This document shows positions 1 to 8,835 of a DNA stretch of 48,533 nucleotides, piece after piece (the first letter of the stretch is position 1; every line of letters starts with the position of its first letter). Origin of the DNA: Muribaculaceae bacterium (lineage in GTDB: Bacteria; Bacteroidota; Bacteroidia; Bacteroidales; Muribaculaceae); assembly GCA_017483645.1 (NCBI GenBank), contig JAFUWD010000040.1:1-48533 (forward strand), given 5' to 3'. The notes under the pieces are model-generated. The model was not told the origin of the DNA. It saw only the letters and a list, made by a program, of their open reading frames with translations, and did no database searches. Made by a program: the position numbers and the translations under genes.

Positions 1-31
1 ACATTGAGAATATTTCTATAATTTTGTCATC

Positions 32-102
32 AGGAAACATAGCGGTTGTTTTTATTGGTTTTTTTAGCACTACAAAATTACTAAAAATTCCGCTATGTTC
101 CT
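32..102. repeat. Nested inverted repeat in AT-rich left end
   Basis: Outer arms at 32-45 (AGGAAACATAGCGG) and 90-102 (CCGCTATGTTCCT) pair over 13 bp with one bulged A. Inner arms at 61-67 (TTTTTAG) and 81-87 (CTAAAAA) pair over 7 bp. The outer arms carry GC-rich bases in very AT-rich DNA, so the pairing is unlikely to be chance. Possible roles are a phage terminator, a structured leader or a protein-binding site; nothing seen decides between them. The rest of 1-198 has no gene that I can support. A TATAAT at 148-153 lacks a convincing -35 partner. Confidence 0.55.
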
Positions 103-198
103 AATTTTCAATCAATTAAATTTCATCGAACTCACGTTAAATTAAAGTATAATGCAAAGGCAAGTCCCCAAGGTAACAACAAACAACGTAGAGATAAT

Positions 199-2325
199 AT
201 GATTATTGACATTGCTTTTGCCATCCTTACTCATCCATCTACCTCAGAGAAACTGCAGAATCCAGGTTCATTTAACAATGTAAAAGCTCTTGCAAGAGTG
301 GCTACCATTGTTAATAATACCCGAATAAAGGAAGCCTACACACAAGGAAAAACCCCAAAGGAGGCTGCAAAAGAACTTCTTACTGAGTCAAGAAAGGGAT
401 TTAAGAAACTTGATGGGTTTGTCCAAGACCATAGTATACCAACAAGTGTGTGCTCAATAGAGACATTCATATTCAACCATGAGCAGAATATGGCAGGGGC
501 ATCCCTCATTGGAATGTATGCTAATAATACCACTGCACAAGCAAAGAATCAGTTGATTTCAATGGGGTTAGCAAAACCAGTAGTCATTAATGGCAGACCT
601 ATATATTCACTTACAGCAGCCTATACTAAAATAGACAAGGAAACTGAGCTTAGAATCAGCAAAGCCTGTTTAGAATTTTATACCGCTTCCTCATTTAATG
701 GTAAAGACCCTAACCTTGCAGCATTAAAGCAAGATAAAAAGACAGCCAATATTATGGGTACAATGCTTAGAGCAGGTCTTACTATTGAGGAAGCAGGTTT
801 GTTCTTTGCCCACCCTGAAATCAGAGAATACTTTAGATATTGTGGGGATGATCCTAAGAAATGGAATGATGCAACAAACAGGTTGAGGAATGCTCTTGCC
901 CAATCACCTTATAATAAGATTCTAACAAAACAGTATCTTGATACCATCAATCTGACCAGTGAGATGCTGTTAGAGAATGCTATTAAGAATCCTCAATTAA
1001 TAGCAAGTGAAACAGAGGAGACACTAACACAAGAAAGAAAGGATGATCTTATTATCAAGGTTAAAATTCTTCATACTTTTACAAGATTTGTAGAAGTAGC
1101 TGATGTTATGAAATCTGTTACTACATCAACAAGAGCAGACTCTCCTAATGGTGCTATTGCTATTACTCCTGAAAAGGCTGAAATTCAAAGAAGAAATATT
1201 GACCTTATTCATATAATGGCTAAAGAGGAAGATTGTCCTGTAAAGGGCTTAGATAATGTCATAGGCAATAGAGTGCTGTCACTTGGTATGACAAAAGATC
1301 AGATGAGAGAAGCACTACTTAATACTCAGCAACCCATGTTACAAGGTTTTTATTCATTGGGTATTGACTTGGCACAAGACTTAGTAGGTAAATATATAAT
1401 GGAATCTTCTCCAAGAATGAAGGAACTTACTACTTTTCTGCATGATAACTCGAGTGATGCCATAGCACCTGAAATTATACTTAAGAATGCCTATCTTGAT
1501 GCCTTCAAGTACTTCCTTGCTGACACTGATATGTTTGCAGGGCCTGACAGAGACCAACTTGAGGCTAAGAGAAAGTATTATCTTGAACAATACCCACAAG
1601 AATTCTTGAAGACATTAAAGGATAATCCTGAGTTGGATAGCATCGGACTTATAAAAAAGATAGTGGTTAGAGGAGGACAAATTCTGTTTGATAAATCCGC
1701 AGGACTTGACACTCCTACTGCAGAAACTTTCACAAGGGATATGGACATGCTTATGTTTGATGAAAGCAATCCTGTAGGACAACAGTTAGCAATGGATTTG
1801 TTTGCCTATACTTACTTTAAGCACGGGTTAAGGTTTGGTCCTAACAACCTTACAAGATTTTTCAGCAGCAACTTCTTGGCTAATATTCCTGAGTTCATCA
1901 ATAGGTCAAGAGATATGATGTTTGACAAAGAGCAAAAGGATTTCTGGGATACTTTCAAAGATCAATTTATGGCTACTTATGGTGCAACATTTGTGCAGAG
2001 AATGAGATTTAATAAACAAAAAGATAGTTTATCGGGAGGAGATGATGGTCTTGAGTATTTTTACACCTCAGCAGGCAGAGCATTAAATTACAACACAAGA
2101 AAAGGTCCTAAGGAGTATGTGTGTGTTACTGTGCAAGTGGGTAACGGCTTTACCTCTATATTATATAAATTAGATAGTGCATCTCCAAGTATTATAAAAT
2201 ACAGAAGAGTTCTTATGTTGGACCCTAAAGAGAAATACTTTGACCCCAACAAATCAGTGGAAGAAATCTGGAAAATACAAGAAAGACATAGAAATCGGAG
2301 AAGTTTTTTTTACAAACATTACTAA
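199..2325 (+). CDS. Phage-like large protein of unknown function, possibly from a crAss-like phage
   Basis: This is a 708-residue protein, mostly helical in appearance, with no signal peptide or membrane segment. I recognise no catalytic motif. Patches such as HEQNMAGASLIGMYANNTT (about 93-111) and the GLTIEEAGLFFAHPEI stretch (about 195-210) recall the very large virion or polyvalent proteins of crAss-like and other large Bacteroidales phages; this is a memory of style, not an alignment. Upstream in-frame stops show that the frame does not enter from the left edge. The gene is strongly AT-rich with AGA/AGG arginine codons, unlike every other gene here, where CGC dominates, so it is foreign. 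The last 15 or so residues are unusually basic and may result from a frameshift near 2270. No integrase, terminase or capsid gene is visible beside it. Confidence 0.45.
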   Translation: MIIDIAFAILTHPSTSEKLQNPGSFNNVKALARVATIVNNTRIKEAYTQGKTPKEAAKELLTESRKGFKKLDGFVQDHSIPTSVCSIETFIFNHEQNMAGASLIGMYANNTTAQAKNQLISMGLAKPVVINGRPIYSLTAAYTKIDKETELRISKACLEFYTASSFNGKDPNLAALKQDKKTANIMGTMLRAGLTIEEAGLFFAHPEIREYFRYCGDDPKKWNDATNRLRNALAQSPYNKILTKQYLDTINLTSEMLLENAIKNPQLIASETEETLTQERKDDLIIKVKILHTFTRFVEVADVMKSVTTSTRADSPNGAIAITPEKAEIQRRNIDLIHIMAKEEDCPVKGLDNVIGNRVLSLGMTKDQMREALLNTQQPMLQGFYSLGIDLAQDLVGKYIMESSPRMKELTTFLHDNSSDAIAPEIILKNAYLDAFKYFLADTDMFAGPDRDQLEAKRKYYLEQYPQEFLKTLKDNPELDSIGLIKKIVVRGGQILFDKSAGLDTPTAETFTRDMDMLMFDESNPVGQQLAMDLFAYTYFKHGLRFGPNNLTRFFSSNFLANIPEFINRSRDMMFDKEQKDFWDTFKDQFMATYGATFVQRMRFNKQKDSLSGGDDGLEYFYTSAGRALNYNTRKGPKEYVCVTVQVGNGFTSILYKLDSASPSIIKYRRVLMLDPKEKYFDPNKSVEEIWKIQERHRNRRSFFYKHY

Positions 2326-2387
2326 TCTGAAGCAATCATATTAACAAAGCAATCTACTTGACATCAATAAAATTATTAAAGGGCAAG
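2326..2387. other. Junction between AT-rich foreign DNA and GC-rich chromosome
   Basis: The AT-rich character of the left segment continues through this spacer and ends at or within a few bases of the TAA stop (2388-2390) of the leftward methyltransferase gene. No direct repeat, tRNA end or integrase gene is visible. Either an element is joined exactly at a gene's 3' end or two sequences were joined during assembly. Confidence 0.6.
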
Positions 2388-3113
2388 TTAGAACCAGAGG
2401 AAAAAGTCCTCGCGCTGCAATTTCGGGTTGGCGACAATGATGGCGATTTTCTCGTTGGTGAAGGTTTGTCCGCGTTGGGTATAGGCCCGGGCATCGAGCC
2501 ACAACCGCTTCATGAGCGGCGTGCGGCTGAGGTTGCGCATCACCAGCACGCCACCGTTGTCAATGGCCCACCGCACACAGCCGAAGGCGTGGGCATAGTC
2601 GGCCTCGGAGCAGGGCAAGTCGTTGACCAACACAAAGGGTTGCGCACCAGCGGCAGCCACCGCCTGCTGGTATTCGGTCGCGGCCACGGCGGGGTCATCG
2701 TAGCACTCCACACGCTGCAGCAACGGCTCCAGCACCCTGCCCACAACGGGATAGCGGTCGAGGTGCGGCTCGTAAAGCCACAAGCGGCTGCTGCGGCTCA
2801 CAGCCAGCATACAGGCTGTGGACACTCCGTAGCTTGTCCCCACCTGCATGATGCATGGCGGATTGAAAAAATTGACCAATCGAAACAACATCTTGGCATT
2901 CTTGGCCGAAATGATGCGCGGATGGCGCCAGTGATGACTCACGGCGTGCACGACGGCCGAACGCAATTGGGCTATGTCGTCGTAGGCGTAATAAGGCAAG
3001 CGCTCACGCAACACGTCGAGCACGAAGCGGAAGGCAAATGGCGAGTGAATGCCAAAGCCATGACTGCGATGGTGCCTGCTCAGTGCTGTGCGATATCTAC
3101 GGATGCGCCCCAC
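2388..3113 (-). CDS. Class I SAM-dependent methyltransferase-like protein
   Basis: This 241-residue protein resembles a Bacteroidota family of small class I methyltransferases. It has an N-terminal HGFGIHSPFAFRFV segment (about 18-31). A glycine motif GTSYGVSTACML (about 93-104) fits the SAM-binding loop (motif I), and an acidic YEPH follows at the next strand. The substrate is unknown. The start is GTG at 3113, with AAGG about 7 nt upstream; the ATG overlapping the previous stop is out of frame. It lies 16 bp after the YfhO-family gene and is probably cotranscribed with it, so a role in envelope glycan or lipid modification is possible but inferred. The gene is complete, with its stop exactly at the border of the AT-rich segment. 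Confidence 0.7.
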   Translation of the reverse strand: MGRIRRYRTALSRHHRSHGFGIHSPFAFRFVLDVLRERLPYYAYDDIAQLRSAVVHAVSHHWRHPRIISAKNAKMLFRLVNFFNPPCIMQVGTSYGVSTACMLAVSRSSRLWLYEPHLDRYPVVGRVLEPLLQRVECYDDPAVAATEYQQAVAAAGAQPFVLVNDLPCSEADYAHAFGCVRWAIDNGGVLVMRNLSRTPLMKRLWLDARAYTQRGQTFTNEKIAIIVANPKLQREDFFLWF

Positions 3114-3129
3114 GTCCCAACCTTGTGTG

Positions 3130-5640
3130 TCATTTAGATTTCTTCATTCGCCTGAACACCGCCACATTGATTGCAGCAAGCAGCAGCACAAAGATGGCGA
3201 TAATAGCCCAGCGCGCCACGGTGTCGGTGGTGTGTACCTCTTGCGGGTCGAACACCATCTCAATGGTATGGTCGCCGGCAGGCAGCTGCATGGCTCGCAG
3301 CACATAGTTTACCCGGCCTATTTGAGCCGGCTTGCCATCGATGGCAGCTTGCCATCCCCAGGGGAAGAAGACCTCGCTGAAAACAGCCAAGCCGCCTTGC
3401 GCCGAGTGGGCGCGATAGGACAGGCGGTTGGGCGCATAAGATGTGAGCGTGATGGTGTCGCCCGGCTGGTGAGGCGTGGCGGCACCCAGCACCTGCTGGA
3501 ACTGACGGTCGGCCACGGCCCAGCGTGCCGGTTCTATCGAGTCGAGGGCTGCCATTTCGGCGTCGGCACCGGCCACATAGGCCAGCGAGTCGACAAACCA
3601 CGCATTGCCCAACGCGCCGGCATTGAGCTGCGCCACACTGTCGGTGAGAATCACATATCGGGTGTTGAGCATATTGAGCACCGCCATGTTGGCACGGCTC
3701 AACTGCCGTTCAATCAAGTCGTTGTAGCGCGTAAGCTTGGCAGCATGGTAACCGCCCACGGTCTTATGGAAATAGCTGGGCATGGCCTCGGCAAAATGCT
3801 GCTGGTCGAGCACACGATAGTGCAGGGTGCTGTCCTGCAAAATCTGCACATCGACGGGACGAGGCTGGAAAGCTGTGGGAGCCACATCGAAGTGCGAAAC
3901 GAAGGTGTCCTGATTGAGGTATCGCTTGTTGATGGCGTACATATCAACCAGCACGATAACCGCCAGTGCGGCAGTGGCTACCGATGCCTTGACCTTGTTC
4001 ATCACAAACGCCATCAGCACCGCAAATCCCAGCACCAGCACCAGCAGGCTGCGACCCGCATCGGCGCTCACCATCGAGCCGCGCACCGCGCGGATAGCGG
4101 CATCCACCGTGGGGTACTGCTGGATTTGTCCGCTGGCCACCAGCTGCTCATGCTCCATCGCCGAGTAACTGCCAAAAATGCCCGGCGAAAGCCAGGTGAC
4201 CAAGCACACCAGCGCACAGAAGCCGAAGGAACCATAAAACGCGCCGCGATTCTTCTTCATGAAATCGGGGTCGGTCATCATTTCCTTGAGTGCCAACACA
4301 GCCAGCAACGGCATGGTCATCTCGGCAATAACCAGAATGCTGGCCGGAGTGCGGAATTTGTTGTACATGGGGAAGTGGTCAATCATCCAGTCGGTGAGCC
4401 ACATCATGTTGTGCCCCCACGAAAGGAACATGGTGAAGAACGTAATCACCACCAGCGCCCACTTGACCGGTCCCTTGACCACCACGCAGCCAAGCAAGAA
4501 CAGCGCGCAAATGAGTGCCCCCACATAGACCGGCCCGTTGGTCATGGGCTGGTCACCGAAATACTGCGGGAATTGCTGTAAAATCTGGAAATCTTGTCCG
4601 CTCATTTCGCCGGACTCGGCCATAGTTTGTGCCTTGTGCGTGTCGCTGAGCGAAAGAAAAACATTGTCGCCATGCTCGGGACGGATAGTGGCTCCACCTT
4701 TCACGTTGGGGATGAGCAGACTGAACGTCTCGTCTTTTCCATAACTCCACTGTGTGATGTAGTCTTTGTCAAGGCCGTCGGTTGTGGCCTGCGCCTGCGT
4801 GGCACCGTCGGCCGAAAGCGGGGTCAGCTCACTGTGCCCGCCACGGATGGTTTCACGCGCATACTTATACGACATATAGAGGCTGGGGGCATTGGCAGCC
4901 ACAGCAAGCAGAGCGGCCACAGCAAGCGCTCCCGTGGCAACGCACCAGCGCCCCACTTTCTTGTCGAGAATCGCCTTGATGAGAAATCCCACCACCAGCG
5001 CCGCAATCAAGAAGAGCGAGTAATAAGTCATTTGCACATGGTTCGAGAGCAGTTGCAGCGCAGCCATGAGCGCCGCCAGCGCAGCACCGCCCAAATAATG
5101 ACCACGGTAGCACCACACGATGCCCGCGACAGTGGGCGGGATATATGCCAGGGTGAGCAGTTTCCAAATGTGTCCCGCCCCGATAAGGATGAAGAAATAA
5201 CTCGAGAATCCGTAGCCGATGGCTCCCAACACCGCCAGATACCACTTCACTTTGAAAGCCAACAGCATGATGAAGAATCCCAACATCATGATGAAAATCC
5301 AGCTCACAGGCTGCGGAAAGCCCAGTGAGTAGACTTTTCCCACCCACGAAAGCAGCGGCGTGCTGCTATAGGTGGGCTTGATTTGGAACGTGGGCATGCC
5401 GCCGAACAGCGCATCGGTCCATCGGGAGATTTCGCCCGTCTGCTGCTGATAGGCAGTGATTTCCTGACCGTTGGCCGTGCCTTGCATGACATCGGACTGC
5501 TGAAGCACATCACCATCTACGTCAGCAGGATAAAAATAGGCCCACGAGATGGCCGCAAAAGTGAACACCGCCACCACGCCATGCAACAGTGCGCGCAGTG
5601 AGAGGGTACCAAACAGTTTTTTGTTGAGCATATTGTTCAT
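3130..5640 (-). CDS. YfhO-family multispanning membrane protein
   Basis: This 836-residue inner-membrane protein has about a dozen hydrophobic helices. The first follows a short cytoplasmic tail (residues about 10-35), a large periplasmic loop follows, and one last helix precedes a basic C terminus (RRMKKSK). Length and layout fit the YfhO family, GT-C-like proteins tied in Gram-positive bacteria to lipid-linked sugar transfer onto envelope polymers. In Bacteroidota the acceptor is unknown. A C-terminal periplasmic domain ending near GDHTIEMVFDP is typical of the family. The start is ATG at 5640 (MNNMLNKK); the frame is open 21 codons further upstream, but that stretch contains the promoter. 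A methyltransferase gene follows after 16 bp. Confidence 0.8.
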   Translation of the reverse strand: MNNMLNKKLFGTLSLRALLHGVVAVFTFAAISWAYFYPADVDGDVLQQSDVMQGTANGQEITAYQQQTGEISRWTDALFGGMPTFQIKPTYSSTPLLSWVGKVYSLGFPQPVSWIFIMMLGFFIMLLAFKVKWYLAVLGAIGYGFSSYFFILIGAGHIWKLLTLAYIPPTVAGIVWCYRGHYLGGAALAALMAALQLLSNHVQMTYYSLFLIAALVVGFLIKAILDKKVGRWCVATGALAVAALLAVAANAPSLYMSYKYARETIRGGHSELTPLSADGATQAQATTDGLDKDYITQWSYGKDETFSLLIPNVKGGATIRPEHGDNVFLSLSDTHKAQTMAESGEMSGQDFQILQQFPQYFGDQPMTNGPVYVGALICALFLLGCVVVKGPVKWALVVITFFTMFLSWGHNMMWLTDWMIDHFPMYNKFRTPASILVIAEMTMPLLAVLALKEMMTDPDFMKKNRGAFYGSFGFCALVCLVTWLSPGIFGSYSAMEHEQLVASGQIQQYPTVDAAIRAVRGSMVSADAGRSLLVLVLGFAVLMAFVMNKVKASVATAALAVIVLVDMYAINKRYLNQDTFVSHFDVAPTAFQPRPVDVQILQDSTLHYRVLDQQHFAEAMPSYFHKTVGGYHAAKLTRYNDLIERQLSRANMAVLNMLNTRYVILTDSVAQLNAGALGNAWFVDSLAYVAGADAEMAALDSIEPARWAVADRQFQQVLGAATPHQPGDTITLTSYAPNRLSYRAHSAQGGLAVFSEVFFPWGWQAAIDGKPAQIGRVNYVLRAMQLPAGDHTIEMVFDPQEVHTTDTVARWAIIAIFVLLLAAINVAVFRRMKKSK

Positions 5641-5672
5641 TGTTGTTTTGTTTTCTGGATAGGTTTGAGTGG

Positions 5673-5704
5673 GTAAAGTTACGAATAAGCGGGCGCAAAA
5701 CAAA
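5673..5704 (-). promoter_or_regulatory. Bacteroidota-type promoter of the YfhO-family gene
   Basis: Read on the minus strand, TTTG (5704-5701) is followed after 19 bp by TAACTTTAC (5681-5673), close to the TTTG / TAnnTTTG consensus of the Bacteroidota primary sigma factor. It leaves a leader of roughly 25 nt before the ATG at 5640. Confidence 0.6.
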
Positions 5705-5773
5705 ATGAGAAACGCAGTTTTTCATTTTTTACCGAACGAAAACAGCTGAAAAGCGGGCGAAGAACGAAAGAAA

Positions 5774-6331
5774 CTATTCTTTTTTATGCACCGGCGCACG
5801 CTCCGTGAGGGTTGGCAGGAAAAAGTGCCACATCACGAGCGCGGCTGTGTTGGCCACATTGAGCGAATGTTTGGTGCCATGCTGCGGTATCTCGATGCAA
5901 CAGTGACAGGTATCGACCACTTGCTGGTCCACACCGCGCACCTCGTTGCCCAGCACCACGGCATACTTTTTGGCCGGATTCACATCGAAACACTCCATGC
6001 TGATGCTGCCGTGCACCTGCTCAATGGCACACACCTCGTATCCTTGCTCTTTAAGACGCTGCACGGCTTCGAGCGCTGTGGAGCAGTATTCCCAGGCCAC
6101 GCTGTCCTCGGCTCCGAGCGCCGTCTTGTGAATTTCGGGGCGCGGTGGCGTGGCCGTGATGCCGCACAGCACTATCCGCTCCACGGCAAAGGCGTCGGCC
6201 GTTCGCAGCACGCTCCCCACGTTCATCTCACTGCGCACATTGTCAAGCACTACCACGAGGGGAATTTTGGCCATCGCGGCATATTGCTCGGCGCTGACAC
6301 GGTGCAGCTCGGTCATTGTTTTTTTCTTCAT
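5774..6331 (-). CDS. SPOUT/TrmH-family RNA 2'-O-methyltransferase
   Basis: This 185-residue protein has the three SpoU motifs: LDNVRSEMNVGSVLRTADAF (motif 1, about 29-48), VVLGNEVRGVD (motif 2, about 125-135) and a C-terminal IEIPQHGTKHSLNVANTAA (motif 3, about 147-165) that forms the trefoil-knot SAM site. Such enzymes methylate ribose 2'-O positions in tRNA or rRNA; which RNA is not clear, and there is no N-terminal RNA-binding extension. The start may be the ATG at 6331 or the second ATG at 6316 (MTELHRV). The promoter's -7 element sits only 4 nt upstream of 6331, which would make that start nearly leaderless, so 6316 is a serious alternative. Confidence 0.85.
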   Translation of the reverse strand: MKKKTMTELHRVSAEQYAAMAKIPLVVVLDNVRSEMNVGSVLRTADAFAVERIVLCGITATPPRPEIHKTALGAEDSVAWEYCSTALEAVQRLKEQGYEVCAIEQVHGSISMECFDVNPAKKYAVVLGNEVRGVDQQVVDTCHCCIEIPQHGTKHSLNVANTAALVMWHFFLPTLTERAPVHKKE

Positions 6332-6334
6332 ACG

Positions 6335-6369
6335 GCAAAATTACACACTTTTCGGAGTGCGGGCACAAA
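6335..6369 (-). promoter_or_regulatory. Promoter of the SpoU methyltransferase gene
   Basis: On the minus strand TAATTTTGC (6343-6335) matches the -7 consensus perfectly. A TTTG at 6369-6366 lies 22 bp upstream, slightly longer than the usual 19-21. The TTTG belongs to the T-run of the preceding terminator, so terminator and promoter are back to back. Confidence 0.5.
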
Positions 6370-6395
6370 AAAGGCGCAAGTTTTCTTGCGCCTTT
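6370..6395 (-). terminator. Rho-independent terminator after the TPR/TonB gene
   Basis: A perfect 11-bp stem AAAGGCGCAAG / CTTGCGCCTTT with a 4-nt loop lies 25 bp past the stop at 6420. On the minus strand it runs into six T residues, a strong intrinsic terminator. The plus strand also has a T-rich tail, but no plus-strand gene needs it. Confidence 0.85.
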
Positions 6396-6419
6396 GTCAT
6401 TTTTTTCAGGTCGACGCCG

Positions 6420-7409
6420 TCATTTGGGCAAAGTGAACTTCACCGGAATCTGCACCCAGCACTCCACTGGAGCGCCGTCGCGTGTGGCGGGCTCGAAAGC
6501 CGGCAGCAACATGCACACGCGCTGAGCCTCATCGTCGAGAACAGACATGAGCATGGTCACCACCTTGGTCTTGGACACCTTGCCGGTTTTGTCGATAAGG
6601 CAGTCCACCACCACGGTGCCCTCGACTTTTTCATCAAGCGCCTTCTCATGATAAACAATGTTTTCGGCTATGATTTTATTCATCGCCTTGGTTCCGCCCG
6701 GGAATTTCGGAAGCACCACATTGTCGGCCTCGGTGATGTCACGCTCAGTAGATTCAGTGTCAACACTCATATCGGGATTAAAGGCCGAGAGGGCAGTCAC
6801 CACGTCGTTATAGTGCTCGGCATTGGCAGCATCGAGCGAGGCGGCTTTTTTGAAAGCGTCGATGGCCGCATCACGATTGTGCAAGCCCACTTGCGTATAG
6901 CCTAAAGCCACCCAAGCCGTCAAATCGTCGGGACGAGCCTGCAGCACTTCGTTCAAGTCTTCGAGGGCCTCGTCGAAATTCTTCGTGTTCTGTAAAGCGA
7001 TGGCTCGCTCCAGCCGGCAGTCCACATTGGACGGATCGTAGTGGATCGCGCTCGACAACGCCGCAATACCCGAAGCTGTGTCACCCAGCTCCTCGTGCGT
7101 GAGTCCCAAGTGATAATACACATTGCCCAAAAACGACCTGTTTTGCTCACCGGAGATGGTCTCGGAAGCCTTGGAAAGCAGTTCGCGAGCCGTCTTGTAG
7201 TCGCTCTGACGATACTTGATGATGCCCATATAGGCTTGTGCCAGGTCATAGGTTGGGTCGGCCTGGAGCACACCTTGGAAATGGGTCAACGCCGCATCGT
7301 AATTGCGAGCGGTAAACTCGGTCACACCTTGGTCAAACCGCGATTGAGCCGAGGCCGCGATAGCCAGCGCCATCACACACAGTGCGGTTAATAAACGATT
7401 CGTTTTCAT
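6420..7409 (-). CDS. Secreted TPR protein with C-terminal TonB-like domain
   Basis: This 329-residue protein has a signal peptide (MKTNRLLTALCVMALAIAA, cleavage near SAQ). About four tetratricopeptide repeats follow (residues about 22-190), for example the segment starting YDAALTHFQGVLQADP. It ends in a TonB C-terminal-like domain with EGTVVVDCLIDKTGKV and a closing WVQIPVKFTLPK. That domain in TonB contacts outer-membrane receptors, but there is no N-terminal membrane anchor or proline-rich spacer, so this is not a classic TonB. It is a stand-alone periplasmic protein that may bind cell-wall or receptor partners (inference). ATG at 7409 gives the cleaner signal peptide; ATG at 7418 is also possible. 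It has its own promoter and terminator and so forms a single-gene unit. Confidence 0.75.
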   Translation of the reverse strand: MKTNRLLTALCVMALAIAASAQSRFDQGVTEFTARNYDAALTHFQGVLQADPTYDLAQAYMGIIKYRQSDYKTARELLSKASETISGEQNRSFLGNVYYHLGLTHEELGDTASGIAALSSAIHYDPSNVDCRLERAIALQNTKNFDEALEDLNEVLQARPDDLTAWVALGYTQVGLHNRDAAIDAFKKAASLDAANAEHYNDVVTALSAFNPDMSVDTESTERDITEADNVVLPKFPGGTKAMNKIIAENIVYHEKALDEKVEGTVVVDCLIDKTGKVSKTKVVTMLMSVLDDEAQRVCMLLPAFEPATRDGAPVECWVQIPVKFTLPK

Positions 7410-7442
7410 TGCTGTCATTAGTTTTAAAAGTAATTGTTAACG

Positions 7443-7474
7443 GCAAAGTTACAATTTTCCTTGAAAACATCAAA
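7443..7474 (-). promoter_or_regulatory. Promoter of the TPR/TonB-domain gene
   Basis: On the minus strand TTTG (7474-7471) is followed after exactly 19 bp by TAACTTTGC (7451-7443), a full match to the Bacteroidota consensus. Transcription should begin around 7436, giving a leader of about 25 nt. Confidence 0.75.
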
Positions 7475-7489
7475 CAAAGGCATGAAAAA

Positions 7490-8803
7490 TCACTTCTCGC
7501 GGAAGAAGAGATTGATCATTGTGCCTCGGAAATTCCAATTTTCGCGAATCTTGTTCTCCAGATAGCGTTTATAGGGGTCACGAATCCACTGCGGCAGGTT
7601 GCAGAAGAAAATAAAGGTGGGCACATACGCCCCCTTGAGCATGGTGATATACTTGATTTTAATAAACTTGCCCTTCACCGCAGGAGGAGGATAGGCCTGA
7701 ATGGCGGCTTGCAGCACATTGTTGAGTTGAGAGGTGGGGATGACCGTTTGGCGGTTACGATACACGTCGATGGCTGTTTCCAGCACCTTGTAGATGCGTT
7801 GCTTGGTAAGAGCCGACCCGAAGATGATGGGGAAATCGGTGAACGGCGCAAAACGGTCGCGGATGGCGGCTTCCATCGTGTCGATGGACCGCTGCGACTT
7901 GTGCTCCACCAGGTCCCACTTGTTGACGAGCACAACCAGTCCCTTGCGATTCTTCTGGATAATGGAGAAAATGTTGGCATCCTGAGCCTCGATACCGCGA
8001 GTGGCGTCAATCAGCAGCACACACACGTCGCTGTTTTCAATGGCGCGGATGCTGCGCAGCACCGAGTAATACTCGATGTCCTCGTTCACCTTGGTCTTCT
8101 TGCGGATACCGGCAGTGTCCACCAGATAGAAGTCGAAACCGAACTTGTTGTAGCGTGAATAAATGCTGTCGCGCGTGGTGCCGGCGATGTCGGTGACAAT
8201 ATTCCGCTCCTCATCCATCAGCGCATTGACCAGCGACGACTTGCCGGCATTGGGGCGCCCCACAAAGGCAAATCGCGGCAGTTGCTCCAGCGGCTGCTCC
8301 TCGGCCTGCTTGGGCATGAGTCGCACCACCTCGTCGAGCAGGTCGCCGGTGCCGGTACCGTTGATGGCCGAAATGGAGTAGGGTTGCCCCAGTCCCAGGG
8401 TATAGAACTCGGCTTCGGCATAGATACCTTCGTTATTATCGTCCTTGTTGGTGACCACAATCACTGGTTTGCGGCAGCGGCGCAGGATATCGGCCACATG
8501 GTCGTCGAGACTCGTGACACCGTTCTTGATGTCGACCACAAAGAGAATCACATCGGCCTCGTCGATGGCCAGCTGCACTTGCTTGTTGATTTCCCCCTCA
8601 AAGATATCCTCGGAGTTCACCACCCAGCCACCGGTGTCAACCACCGACATTTCCATGCCGTTCCATTCCATCTTTCCGTACTGACGGTCGCGTGTGGTGC
8701 CGCTGGTATCGTCGACGATGGCCGCGCGGGTTTGCGTCAGCCGGTTGAACAAAGTGGACTTGCCCACATTCGGGCGTCCCACGATAGCTACTAAGCGTCC
8801 CAT
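7490..8803 (-). CDS. der: Ribosome assembly GTPase Der (EngA)
   Basis: This 437-residue protein has two consecutive GTPase domains and a C-terminal KH-like domain, the unique architecture of Der. The first domain starts with GRPNVGKST (about 9-17) and has [12 protein letters not shown] and a TNKDD base-recognition motif. The second has GRPNAGKSS (about 182), [12 protein letters not shown] and VNKWD. The length is normal. Der acts in the cytoplasm in late maturation of the 50S subunit. It is the last gene of the minus-strand run yceD-rpmF-fabH-era-der, 32 bp after era. No clear terminator separates it from the promoter of the next gene. Confidence 0.97.
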   Translation of the reverse strand: MGRLVAIVGRPNVGKSTLFNRLTQTRAAIVDDTSGTTRDRQYGKMEWNGMEMSVVDTGGWVVNSEDIFEGEINKQVQLAIDEADVILFVVDIKNGVTSLDDHVADILRRCRKPVIVVTNKDDNNEGIYAEAEFYTLGLGQPYSISAINGTGTGDLLDEVVRLMPKQAEEQPLEQLPRFAFVGRPNAGKSSLVNALMDEERNIVTDIAGTTRDSIYSRYNKFGFDFYLVDTAGIRKKTKVNEDIEYYSVLRSIRAIENSDVCVLLIDATRGIEAQDANIFSIIQKNRKGLVVLVNKWDLVEHKSQRSIDTMEAAIRDRFAPFTDFPIIFGSALTKQRIYKVLETAIDVYRNRQTVIPTSQLNNVLQAAIQAYPPPAVKGKFIKIKYITMLKGAYVPTFIFFCNLPQWIRDPYKRYLENKIRENWNFRGTMINLFFREK

Positions 8804-8835
8804 GATGTTATTATCTGTGTATGTTGTTGTTAGCT

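Noticed and set aside
148-153. TATAAT box as a sigma-70-type promoter for the phage-like gene
   Set aside because: No acceptable -35 element lies 16-18 bp upstream, and the hexamer is expected by chance in DNA this AT-rich.
1-2387. A prophage or integrative element
   Set aside because: Only one phage-like gene is present, and no integrase, att repeat or structural cluster is visible, so I call it a foreign segment of unknown origin.
3088-4581. Long plus-strand open frame across the YfhO-family gene
   Set aside because: Rich in His/Arg/Gln with no motif; it is the complement of a clear membrane protein gene with a promoter.
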